Assembly (NCBI RefSeq): GCF_025024155.1
Contig: NW_026251744.1
Span: 1-64,000, forward strand
Length of the DNA: 64,000 nucleotides
Direction of reading: 5' to 3'
From: Gamsiella multidivaricata
Lineage: Eukaryota; Mortierellomycota; Mortierellomycetes; Mortierellales; Mortierellaceae
The number at the start of each line of letters is the position of its first letter. The stretch's first letter is position 1. Under the pieces are notes generated by a model. It saw only the letters and a list, made by a program, of their open reading frames with translations, made no database searches and had not been told where the DNA came from. Shown here in pieces: positions 11,726-22,484 of this stretch. Position numbers and translations under genes: made by a program.

Positions 11726-14478
11726 ATGCAGTCAGTTGAAATGGTATCTGCTGAAACCACCCTGTCGGAGCGACAACAGCTTGAGCAACACCAGCAATTG
11801 GAACAGCAGAAGCAGCAACTCTTGCTGCAGCAACAGCAACAGCAACAGCAGCTCCAGCTCCAACATCAGCAGCAGCAGCTTTTCCAGCTCCAACAACAGC
11901 AACAGCAGCAAGAGGAGCAATTGCGGCAAGCACAAGCGCAGATACAGACACCGACACCATCAGCGACACCGACCCAAACACCAGCCCAAGTCCCACAGCA
12001 AGCACAGGTACATATAGACCAAGCAATGTCAGAAGCGCAGGCATTGCAGACCCAGGAACAAGCAGAGCAAGCCCAGCGCCTAGCACTACTCGCACAGCAG
12101 CAATTACAGCAGCAGCGGCAGCAAGCTCAGAGAGGATCTCAACAAGCGACTCGTCGCAAGTTCAATCTGAACGATTTTAGGATCCACCGCACCCTCGGTA
12201 CTGGATCCTTTGGTCGCGTTCATTTGGTGCAGTCTCGGTTTAACTCTCGGTTTTATGCAATGAAGGTCCTCAAGAAATCTGAGATCGTCCGTCTGAGGCA
12301 GATCGAGCATACCAACAACGAGAAAATGATCTTGGAGCGCGTCGAACACCCCTTCCTTATCAACATGTGGGGCACCTTCCAGGACGTTCGGAACCTGTAC
12401 ATGGTCATGGACTATGTCGTGGGAGGCGAGCTGTTTTCGGTCTTGAGAAAAACTCAGGTACGTCTCAGCATTTTGTGAAGAAAAACGAACCGGCCGCAAC
12501 ATCTGCATATCGCGCCATATCCGCCCATCCCATCCCGTTTGTCTACTATACCTTCCGCAAAGCGCATATGCAGTATCACACAACTCCAGTCTTGGTGCAC
12601 GCGCATTTACATCGACAGCTTTCCCTCATCTTTAATGCATCATTTTTGATTGTGAATCATTGACGCGGGGCATATGCGAGACGGCATGAAGATCGATGGA
12701 AGGTGTGCAACCATGGCCCGGAGGCATAAACATGCGATTACAAGTGGAGAAAAATAACAAGAATTAGGTGGAGAACTGCTCCAAGGGGGACAACACACGG
12801 TGGGAGAATGGGATGGGACGATCGGGATAGTGATATTGTTCGCTCACTTTTTTTTTGTGCCTTGCATCCAGCTCGTTCTTTTTTGTGCAACTTATACCCT
12901 TGTTCTTATTTGCTGTATAACGCTCTCGCATACATGCATTGCATCGTGATCAAAGTAAAGCTGGCGGGCTGTATGCCTGGACAAATGGCCCAGAGTATAA
13001 GGGGGATTGCTTCTTTGTTGTGTTATTTCAAATCAATGACCGATTTCCGCCTCTTTGTTTGTTTATGCCAATTTTTTTGTTCATTCTATGGGATGGAGAA
13101 GGAAGAAAGGAGCGCTGGGATGACCGAGCGTGCGATACACAAGAATTGTGTGTTCAGTTGCATGAATGCCAACTTCCCTCCTCTTTCCTTTACCCAATGC
13201 TGTTATTTTTATCGTGTGTGGGGCGAGCGGAGTGAAATAAATGAAGAGCAGTACGGGTATCCTTGAAGGAAAGAAAGAGGCCTAGACAACACAGTGTGCG
13301 CGATCTCTTTTCCCCGTTTATTCGCATGATACGAAATGAGTGCACGAGCACGTTTTTCAATGCAAATGGGGGGTTTGTAGAAGCGCCGCAATGCCAATCG
13401 TATTATGAGATTATCTTGTGTGCCCTGTTCTCCCGTCAAGGAAAAAAACCCCCTCCCTTCTCTGTGTGCGGTTCCGCGAACCAGTTCGCACATGCCACTG
13501 TTGAATGCGAGGATTGATGGTCTGCGTCAAACCTCGGGGCATTTTACACTTGCTATTCTGAGACTAGTACCTAAGATCTAACAGGGGTCTTGTTTTCAGA
13601 GCGACGGCTCGTCGATTATTCTTTCGGAGCAGTCTGTCCAGCTCAGTTCTTGTACAACCTGACCAACCATATCTCCTCTTGCATAATCTGAACTCTTTTT
13701 TATATGTGTCGTTGCACAATGCGCCGCTGGCTCTCTCTCTCATGACTTGTTCGATGGACATTGTTCTCATTGATCTTGGCTTCGACAAATACACCCGGAT
13801 TATTTGCTCTCACAGAGGTTTCCTGAACATGTGGCACGATTCTACACCTGCGAGGTTCTGCTGGCGCTGGAATATCTGCACTCACATGCAGTCATCTACC
13901 GCGATCTCAAGCCTGAAAATCTGCTGTTGGATTCGATGGGTCACATCAAAATCACGGATTTCGGATTTGCTAAGCATGTACCTCAGAACATGACCTGGAC
14001 ACTGTGTGGTACACCCGACTATCTTGCACCCGAGATCATTCAGTCCAAGGGTTACGGAAAGGCTGTGGATTGGTGGTCAATGGGCGTCTTGATGTTTGAG
14101 ATGTGCGCAGGATTCCCGCCATTCTTTGATGAGGACCACATCAAGTTATACGGCAAAATCATGGCAGGCAGAGTCCGGTACCCACCTCATTTCTCACCGG
14201 CGCTCAAGGACTTGTTAAAGAGATTGCTGACAGCGGATCTGACCAAGCGGTACGGGAACCTGAGGGGTGGCGCGACGGATATCAAGAATCACGTCTGGTT
14301 CGAGGGCATTAATTGGGACATGGTCTACTCAAGACAAGTTGAGGCACCGTATCGACCAACCATTCTTGGTGAGGGCGATTCCAGTAATTTTGACGACTAT
14401 CCTGAGGATGCAGAGAATTATGGCGTATATCCTGCAGACGAGATGGATGAGCTTGGAATGTACTTTCCAGGATTTTAA
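11726..14478 (+). CDS. PKA-C (TPK-like): cAMP-dependent protein kinase catalytic subunit
   Basis: Two exons, 11726-12457 and 13816-14478, give 464 aa. Residues ~12-140 are extremely Gln-rich. The kinase domain starts near residue 150 and has every key element: glycine loop [12 protein letters not shown]-type lysine in YAMKVLKK, catalytic loop [18 protein letters not shown], and the activation segment [14 protein letters not shown] with its phospho-Thr. The C-terminal AGC tail carries NFDDYPED and ends in FPGF, the FxxF that docks in the PIF pocket. It phosphorylates Ser/Thr targets when cAMP frees it from the regulatory subunit, and controls growth, glycogen use and sporulation in fungi. The same frame is open upstream to 11282, but that part is CT-rich and looks like promoter and UTR, so I start at ATG 11726. 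The 1,358-bp intron falls inside the kinase domain (LRKTQ|RFPEHV) and removes nothing conserved. Confidence 0.95.
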
Positions 14479-14800
14479 CTGGAGGAAGAGAGCGAACGAA
14501 GGCAAGGGCCCGAGAGGATTGGTGGCCATTGCTTTTGGTCCAAGGATGTATTGTATTATGGAACGTATTATCAGAAAGGTCGAGACCATTTTTTGTTGTT
14601 GTTTATCTACCTGGCCTCGTCTTTGCGTCCTTGCAGTCCTACAACTACAGCTGCATCGATATCCTAGCTCCGCATTTTTTGTGGCAAATACCCTACTTTT
14701 CCCTTCTTGTCCTATATTTGCGACCTGCTTGGCAATAATGCCACGTCTTCGCAGACAAAGAAGAAACGAAAGCTGTAAAAATAAACATAAAAAATACTTT

Positions 14801-14870
14801 AATGAATCCGTCCTTAATGAATCCGTCCTTAATGAATCCGTCCTTAATGAATCCGTCCTTGATGAATCTA
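14801..14870 (+). repeat. 15-bp tandem minisatellite, about 4.7 copies
   Basis: The unit AATGAATCCGTCCTT repeats four times exactly (14801-14860), with a fifth partial and diverged unit. It lies about 320 bp after the PKA stop codon, so possibly in its 3' UTR or just beyond. Confidence 0.95.
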
Positions 14871-15045
14871 TATGTTGAGCTGATCTTCTTTATATGAGTA
14901 TATGGCCTCAAGCGGCTAATTTCTTCTCTTGGATACAAATTGTACCGTTAGCAGGGTCGACCACCTCTGCCACGACTGACGACCATCATGCTTTACCATA
15001 CCTCCCAGAGCAGCACGCCAATTCTCCCTCGATAGTATAGTGCCC

Positions 15046-15079
15046 CTCATGCTTTCGCAAATGCAAGCGAAAGCATGAG
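15046..15079. repeat. Perfect hairpin, 13-bp stem
   Basis: CTCATGCTTTCGC and its exact reverse complement are separated by the 8-nt loop AAATGCAA. Its function is unknown; there is no T-run and no flanking gene. Confidence 0.9.
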
Positions 15080-17075
15080 ACTGTTACCAAGGGATCTTCA
15101 GATGAAACTTCATTAAACAAAACGGCCCTCTTTATTTAAAAATCTGAAATAGAGCTAATAAAATCCAATGCTACTCAGTATTTAATTTTGCCCGCAAGCA
15201 ACTTCTCAACCCTATGTCAACAATATTAGAGATCCTTGAATGTGAATGCCCATGCCCTTTATTTCCGTTACTTAAAGCCATAAGACTTTTTTACGCGCCT
15301 TCGTCACGAAGAGGTGTCTCTTGATGATAATTTTAATCATGCTGGATAGATTGTTGAATGACTTTCGGGGCTGTAAGAATTCCTCAAAGAGCGACGGATC
15401 GTCGAGCCTACAGGGTGAGGTATCATTGAAAAAATTTGAGGGAATTTAAGAGAGAAGAAAGATTGGTGCGAGCTCCCGCATTAGGTCGAGAACGTAGTGG
15501 TATTGCGCAAGTCATCTTGATAAAGCTTGTGGTTGGGAGTAAGATGGTAGATACGGCAACACCTCTTTCCTTATTGTCATCTACTCAGCTGCAACTTAGT
15601 CTTCATCAAAGATGTCCAGAGATATTTAGTCTTAATGCGACCATTTTAACGCACGTATGAAGATATTAAAGCAATAACCGGACACTCTACGCGTGAGTGT
15701 TTCCATTTTGTCCATCACTTGATCAGCCATTGTCCAACAATCTAAAGAGCGGAAATACTGATGTAAAAAATTAACCAAGGCCGACAGGGTAGACATTGCC
15801 GTCAATGCGGACCTGAAGGCCTAGTACGGGCGGTATCGGGATGACTAACGCTGAGCTCAGAGCCCCTTTTCAAAAGTACACGCTCAAGGGATGACAGGCA
15901 AGGAAGAACTTAATGCGGGGATTAATGTATACAGTTGAAATTGAGAAGATTCTGTGTCAAGCCGTTGAAGATTATCTCTGGAAATAGGAGAGGTCTGTTG
16001 ATGGTGCTGGTCAGGATTTGTCGAAATCGAGGACGTTTATGTAGCCAACACGGACATCGAACTGAAAGACAGATAGGGCTCCCGCGATCTAAACTAATGA
16101 GTATAGCTGGTCCTTCATCAGCATATCTGTTTAAATATCCATTGAGCGCGCAAGTAGAATCCGTGATAAAGTTTCAGCATGTTAGCTTGCAACAGCACCT
16201 TCGTCACGAAAATTGGAACGCGTTTGTAGCAAGCGTTCCTGCGTTATCTCCATCAACAGCAAGTGAAAAAGTTACTGCTCAGGTTCATCGTTTGCATAAA
16301 CGAGGCCTACAAGGAGATGTTTTTCATTTTACGAGATACCGCAGTTTTTCTTTGATCCTTTTCTCGATAATGGTTCCCTCACGATTTGCCGGGATGTTCC
16401 TTTGAAATTCCACACTTACACAAACACGTCTCATCTTATTAGTTTCCCCAGTGCTTCAATGCATATTTTCTTTGAATGTACACCAATAGTCGTTTATTTC
16501 ATAATTCAGTTGTTCAAGAGTCGCTGTCCTTTGTCGCTTGAAGGCTCCTTAGGCTAGTGTCGATCCCCGCTGATATAGGGACATAGAAGAAACTAAAATC
16601 AAAAATTAAACACGAAGGTAAATGGCTTTCGTAAGAAGAATAAATCTACAATACAATCGTAAAGTGAGGCATGAGTAAGACTGCCAACCGAGCCAACTGG
16701 TGGATCTCGCATCCGTGGATCGGTGTCTTCACCTCACAGTGCGACCAGAATAGAAATAGAATGAGCAATGAAATATCAACGGGTACGCAAATATGTGGAT
16801 GGAACACTAGATATCGGCGCCGTAGACGACATGTGCCTTCGGCTTATAAGGTAGCAACGAGAGATCAACTTGAAGGGCTGCAGTTTACTTTATACTGCTT
16901 CGAGAAGTACGAAGGAATGGAGAGATTAAGGGTGCAGTGCGGTGAAGCACTCTGGGGGCGTTGATTTTTGACGCGTTGGATGGCACAGCCCACCAATTGC
17001 TACGACTGGAGTGTGACGCTCTGCAATACATCCCAGTGGTACAGCTGTAAACACTCAACACAACTTTTTTTCACC

Positions 17076-19429
17076 ATGGCAATTTCATTCCAGCAGACTG
17101 CCGCCATGTCCCTGGAATCCGTACAGATCGGATTCATGCCCCCTACGGAGCGGGTCTCGGTCGAGAACCTTCTGCAGCTCGTCAGCTATGCCCAGTCCAA
17201 GGGCTTCGACTACATTGTGGCGCCCATGAACAGTCCTGCCTACCGTCGGGTTCTCTTTGAGGACGCAGGGCCCCTGGATCCTGCCATGGTAGCGTGGAGA
17301 GCTGGTCTCGAGGCGTTTAGGCCTGAAGACCTTGTCCTACGCACTGCAGGTACACCATAGCCGATCGTTTATTGTATATCAGCTCATTTTCCCAAACTAA
17401 ACATGTATCGTTCATTCTGTTAGACAACTCGGACTTTATTGTTGCAACATTGACAGACTGGCAGGATTTTGATTCGCAAGATTTAAAAACGCGTCTTCAT
17501 TCAGAATTGGCGCTGAAGCAACAGTTTAATTGGGCGTCGCATCTTGGACTAGGAGGCATGATGCTGCCGTATCCGCCCTCTTCGGAATCCTTGACCAATT
17601 ATGGCCGCATTCTGACAGCTTCACTGTCTCTGCTGCCCTACACGACTTGTTGGTTCAGGGTTCCATGCATGGACCAAGAGCTGGAGAGGGATGTGGCGGA
17701 GGAGTTGCAGGGTATGAAGAGTTGGGAACGTTGGAACAGCCTTCGCAACATGGCCGGATCCGAATCAAAGCTGGGTGTAGCATTGGAACTGTCAGGCACA
17801 TTGCCGACAGATCAGGTACTAGATCGCTGGTTCGCAGAACCTGTGAAGGTCATCGTATTACCAGAGAACGTCTTTTTGACCAACAACAAGGGATATCCGG
17901 TTCTCAGTAAACGCCACCAACATGTCGTCAGGAAGTTCTTAAAGTTCAAGCCGTATTTCATGATATCCTCCTGCACTATGCCCAAGCTGGTCCTGGACGA
18001 ATTTTCAGATGATACAATGGAGCAAATCTTGGCTTCGCCGCACGCAGATTACATCAGGCATCTTCATCGGACACAGGAAGCACCAGGCGTGATCGATCAG
18101 TTTGCAACAGGATACCAGGACTATTTGCAAGCCCCGCTTCAGCCCCTCCAGGACAATCTCGAATCAAGCACTTATGAAACGTTTGAGAAAGACCCGATCA
18201 AATACCAGCAATATGAATTAGCCGTAGAACGGGCTTTACGGGATCGACCTGCTCCTATTAATGGCGAATCGGATGTAACCGTGATCATGGTTGTCGGAGC
18301 TGGACGTGGACCGTTGGTGAACTGCTCGCTCCGCGCAGCTGAGAAGGCCGGACGGAATGTGCGTATTTACGCTGTGGAGAAGAATCCGAATGCATTTGTC
18401 ACGTAAGCCATTAAGCACACCGAAAGCAGCGAGTAATTTTATCCGATGCTTCAGGGGATATACTAACACCTTGAGGCGCTATACAAATAGGATACAGAAT
18501 ATGAAGGAGGCGTATTGGGGCGATCGCGTCAACATCGTGTTCTCGGATATGCGAACATGGAAGGCGCCTGAGCAGGCAGACATTCTTGTCAGTGAGCTAC
18601 TCGGCTCGTTTGGCGATAATGAACTCTCACCAGAGTGCCTCGATGGTGCGCAAAAGGTTCTGAAGCCAGGTGGCATTTCCATCCCTGCCAATTACACGAC
18701 GTTTGTCGCACCTATGTCCTCGAACAAGCTGCACGCGGATGTCTCTGCATACAAGGATTTGACACATTTTGAGACGTCGTACGTAGTGATGTTCAAGGCT
18801 GTCTCCTTGTTGGCGCAGCCAAAGCCGATCTGGATGTTTGAGCATCCAAACAGGACAGATATTCCATTAGGTCAAGGTAAGAAGGAAGCGCTGCTGGAGA
18901 TGTCTACTGGACAAAGTCTCCATTCAATTTAACTTCGACTGTTCTATTTTGTCTTGATAGATCCTCTGAGTAACCACCATAATATTCGTTCAGGCTCGAT
19001 TAATTTTATCTCGGAAACCAGTGGCATGGTGCATGGACTAGCAGGTTACTTTGAATCGGTGCTCTATAAAGACGTGACGCTCAGTAAGGGCCTGAACACC
19101 ACTTGCTCCATTTGCATCAGATGTTTGCTCCGAGAAAAATGGGATTTCATTAGTAGCTGATATTGTTTTTATCTTTGGCACTGATAGGCATCAATCCTGC
19201 AACACACTCCCCGGGCATGTTTAGCTGGTTCCCCATATACTTCCCAATCAAGACCCCGTTATATGTGCCTGCAGGGGCCGGAGTCGTACTGGACTTTTGG
19301 CGACTCACGGATACGCGCAAAGTATGGTACGAGTGGCGGGTGAGCTGCCAGGTCGAGGGCCTGGGGACCATCCAATCGACTGCGCTGCATAATGTCGGAG
19401 GTCGCTCCAGCAGCATTGGGCTCTACTGA
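17076..19429 (+). CDS. PRMT5: Protein arginine N-methyltransferase 5 (Skb1/Hsl7 family)
   Basis: Five exons (17076-17349, 17424-18402, 18476-18876, 18961-19083, 19188-19429) join in frame to 672 aa, close to the ~640 aa of animal PRMT5. It symmetrically dimethylates arginines on spliceosomal Sm proteins and histones; yeast and fission-yeast relatives act in cell-cycle and morphology control. The N-terminal TIM-barrel part (QIGFMPP.., DYIVAPM..) precedes the Rossmann domain. Motif [11 protein letters not shown], the post-I acidic residue in AVEKNPNA, and the double-E loop [19 protein letters not shown] are all present, so it should be catalytic. The C-terminal beta-barrel ends [22 protein letters not shown]. 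The start is the first ATG after an in-frame-open but low-quality leader; ATG 17106 is an alternative. Confidence 0.95.
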
Positions 19430-19589
19430 ACCCAAACCAGGGGCAATGAAATAAAATACGACCGGCAACCCGTTTTCTCAGTGCAACCATGCCCCTCCTT
19501 CACTTCGTTTCTTTCCTCATACATCTCCCATCTTCATCATAAACCACAGTGTCATCTCTCATTCCCATCCGTCGGACAACCTTGACTAA

Positions 19590-22484
19590 ATGGTAGATGC
19601 CAGGAGAAGAATCTCTGCCCGACTCCAGCCAGTGGCCGCGGCACTTGCTTCTGCACCTGGTTCTATCTCCAGCTCCAGTTCAGCATCGCCCTCGCGCCCG
19701 TCTCGGGTCACAGCCACAGCCACAGCCACAAAGGAAACCGCAAAAGCGCGAGCGAACGTACCTAAAGCATTGCAAAATACCGAGTTGTCAAGTTCTTCAG
19801 TAACAGCAGACGAGACATCATCGTTAGCAGAGCAGTCCGAGGAGGCATTGGATGCGGATACAACGAGCGACGGATTCAAGAGGAAGACAAAACGCAGTGC
19901 GACAGACAATCTGGTAAAAAAAAACACTTCGCCTTCAAAGCGCCAGAAGCCAGATGACGATGTGCACAATATATCAGAACAGTTAGAGGACGCTATGACA
20001 GATTCACTCTTGGAGTCTGTACTTCCTACTCCTTCTCAGCCGACGCCAGAAACACAGGAGACGACAGAGGAACAAGGACTCATGCAGGAGCAGTTCTTAG
20101 GACATCGCGCTACCAATCCGCTAGAATTACACGAGATTCGCACCAACGTCGCCCGGTTTCTGTCGCGTAGCGATATTCGAAACTGTCTTTTGGTCTGTGA
20201 ATCTTGGTGGGAGTCCTTTCAGCCGTATCTCTGGATCGACCTTCGGCCAGTCTACCGCAATGTTTTGGGCGGCACAAATGATTATCCATCTTGCAAGCTG
20301 ATGCGCAAGTACGGACATCTCATCAGGACGTTCGAATACAACGGCCATGGGACGGTGTTGCTGTCGATGATTTCATGCGAGAACATGTATGACATGTATT
20401 ACAAAAACGAGGATATCGAATGGCACAAGACTGAAGAGGAGGAGGCAGAAGAGGAGAGCTGGATGTATGCAGATGATGACATGGATCCAGAGCTGTCCTT
20501 GAACCAAAGCGAGTCGCTGAGTGACTTTGAAGGGCGGATTGAGAGGAATAGTCTTGAGCGCAGGGAAAGGATGGCTCGAATGAAGGACGTCAAGGCGGCA
20601 AACAAGCGTCAGAACGAGGTCAGCCGATTTCTCAATGACGATACAGATTATCGCAAGCGCGTCTGCAACAACATCGAGCGGCTGATTTTCACGGACAAGA
20701 GGTTTTCGAGAGAACGAGGATGCCATTACAGGAACTGGATAAAGCTCATGCAGCTCAACCAAGCACACCTCCGCAGTCTGGAATTGACCTTTGCAATCCG
20801 ATCGTTCGATGCCTACCGGGAGATTTTCACACAAATCGTGTCGCTGGAGAACCTGACGGAACTCACCCTGGTCGACAACGACATTGATAATAACAAAGTC
20901 AAACCCTTCCTGGAGACGATCTGCATACGACTGACCAAGCTGGAGCTCTCAAACGTTCGGATCGACTACGGGATCCTTCCAGGCCAGATTAGTCAGAATG
21001 CACAGGGGGTCCCGGAACATCAGATTCTACGGATGGAAAAGATGAGGACTTTGACATTTTTCAGGGTTAATGCCAGGAATGACGCGTTCGCACTGGAGTT
21101 CCTCAAGCAATGTCCCAACCTAACCGACTTGGCGTTTCGTCCGCAGTGGGGGATGTCCATGAAGGAGTTCTCTGGGCTCTTGAGCGAAAAGCTATCAGGC
21201 GTGACACACCTCACATTTCGCGCTCCCGGATCGTCGGATATGGACATGTCCCTGATTATCAAGTCATTGCCGATGCTGCAAAAGCTGAATGTCTCGGGAA
21301 CGACATTTGGGCTGATGGCGACCAACATGTTATCAACTCGGCACACTTTCACGCTCTCATATCTAGATCTTCGAGTCTGCTCACAGGTGACAGGCTCAAT
21401 GATTCAACGAATTTTGGGCGAAAGTCGGAACTTAAAGGTCTTTTTTGCGGATGTTATTCGAGCCAAGGACATTGTCACCAACTCGGTATATCCTACATGG
21501 GCCTGCATTGGATTAAGAGAGCTGACACTGGATATCCGAGGAGATCCCAACGATACTGAGATTGTGCGGAAGGTCTACAAGCAGCTTGCCCAGCTTACGT
21601 GCCTGGAGCATCTAGACATCAGTCAGTCCTCCCACGCAGGCGCGGCCCACTCTTTCCCACCCGAGGAAAAGTCAAATTGTCTGACGCTGAAGTTAGGGTC
21701 GGGACTACGGGAACTGCGGACGTTGGTGCATATGAATCGGCTTGTCTATCGTGGGATCGCGCGCAGCGAAGTAGGTCTGGCGGAACTGCAGTGGATGGCG
21801 AAGGCATGGCCACAGCTAGGTCAGATTGGTGGCAAGTTGAAGTCAAGAAAGCTGAGTTATTATAACCCTAATGTCCACCCGAAAGAGGAGCGCGAACCAA
21901 CACCTGCGTGCGAATGTGAGCACGACAACAACAGTGGCAACGGCAGCGATGATATTGGAACCAACAGCGCGATTTACGATAGCGCCAGTGCAGCATGCGG
22001 GCGTATGAGTCGTCGAAGCGGGATATTGTACCTCACCGGCGAAACCAACATCGCCCCTGCCGTATCTAATCCCGGAGGAGGCACATCAAACACTGTGAAC
22101 GTTGCCTCGTCCTCCTTGTTTACATCCGATGCCTCGTCATCTCATTCTATGCCCTCCGTGTCCAGAACCACCGTAGCCAACAACAGTAACAGCGAAAACA
22201 GCAGCAACGGACGCTCTTTTATAACGGATGCTAATCCCAAGCGCAAGCCGCCTTTCAATAAGGTCAAGCACGATGCACCACCGAATCTCTTAGCACAGGA
22301 GCTCCGACGTTTGAATCTTCACCATCGAATCAAGGTGATCTGGCACTACGAGGACAGAGTTCCGGCGAGTCAGCGAAAGCGGCAGAGGCTGTTGCAAGGA
22401 GAGTCGTCTGATGATGATATGGAACGCCTTCGCCCGGGGCAATTGGACCCAAGGTATCGAGGCAACTTCCGGGACTTTATCTGA
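19590..22484 (+). CDS. F-box/LRR-type protein, 964 aa
   Basis: This is a single uninterrupted exon. Residues 1-170 are Ser/Thr/Ala-rich and disordered, with basic clusters (KRKTKRS, SPSKRQKP) that could be nuclear signals. An F-box-like helix set follows at ~175-225 (ARFLSRSDIRNCLLVCESWWESFQPYLW). A long acidic insert (EEEEAEEESWMYADDDMD) lies near 285. From ~360 to ~760 the protein has irregular leucine-rich repeats of the kind used to hold SCF ubiquitin-ligase substrates. The last ~200 residues are low-complexity, ending in a short acidic and basic tail. Mortierella-type genomes encode many such proteins with unknown targets. Assignment to the family is sound; the individual role is unknown. 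It starts 160 bp after the PRMT5 stop on the same strand. Confidence 0.85.
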   Translation: MVDARRRISARLQPVAAALASAPGSISSSSSASPSRPSRVTATATATKETAKARANVPKALQNTELSSSSVTADETSSLAEQSEEALDADTTSDGFKRKTKRSATDNLVKKNTSPSKRQKPDDDVHNISEQLEDAMTDSLLESVLPTPSQPTPETQETTEEQGLMQEQFLGHRATNPLELHEIRTNVARFLSRSDIRNCLLVCESWWESFQPYLWIDLRPVYRNVLGGTNDYPSCKLMRKYGHLIRTFEYNGHGTVLLSMISCENMYDMYYKNEDIEWHKTEEEEAEEESWMYADDDMDPELSLNQSESLSDFEGRIERNSLERRERMARMKDVKAANKRQNEVSRFLNDDTDYRKRVCNNIERLIFTDKRFSRERGCHYRNWIKLMQLNQAHLRSLELTFAIRSFDAYREIFTQIVSLENLTELTLVDNDIDNNKVKPFLETICIRLTKLELSNVRIDYGILPGQISQNAQGVPEHQILRMEKMRTLTFFRVNARNDAFALEFLKQCPNLTDLAFRPQWGMSMKEFSGLLSEKLSGVTHLTFRAPGSSDMDMSLIIKSLPMLQKLNVSGTTFGLMATNMLSTRHTFTLSYLDLRVCSQVTGSMIQRILGESRNLKVFFADVIRAKDIVTNSVYPTWACIGLRELTLDIRGDPNDTEIVRKVYKQLAQLTCLEHLDISQSSHAGAAHSFPPEEKSNCLTLKLGSGLRELRTLVHMNRLVYRGIARSEVGLAELQWMAKAWPQLGQIGGKLKSRKLSYYNPNVHPKEEREPTPACECEHDNNSGNGSDDIGTNSAIYDSASAACGRMSRRSGILYLTGETNIAPAVSNPGGGTSNTVNVASSSLFTSDASSSHSMPSVSRTTVANNSNSENSSNGRSFITDANPKRKPPFNKVKHDAPPNLLAQELRRLNLHHRIKVIWHYEDRVPASQRKRQRLLQGESSDDDMERLRPGQLDPRYRGNFRDFI

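Larger units (their letters stand above)
14479..17075. other. 2.6 kb without a supported gene
   Basis: It contains a 15-bp tandem repeat (14801-14870), a 13-bp-stem hairpin (15046-15079) and scattered ORFs. The longest ORF (15935-16405, 156 codons) shows no motif I recognise and is not followed by plausible exons. A shared CACCTTCGTCACGAA-like word occurs near 15297 and 16197, a possible sign of old duplicated or mobile DNA. Confidence 0.5.

Noticed and set aside
11679..12095. Antisense ORFs rich in Leu, Ala and Val across the PKA head
   Set aside because: They are by-products of CAG/CAA repeats read in other frames; no start context and no motif. The same holds for antisense ORFs over 36360-37420.
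12808..13266. 152-codon ORF inside the PKA intron
   Set aside because: Cys/Phe-rich random-looking composition, no motif, and it lies wholly between two exons that splice perfectly into a kinase.
15935..16405. 156-codon ORF in the PKA-PRMT5 interval
   Set aside because: No recognisable domain, no splice continuation; kept only as part of the intergenic note.
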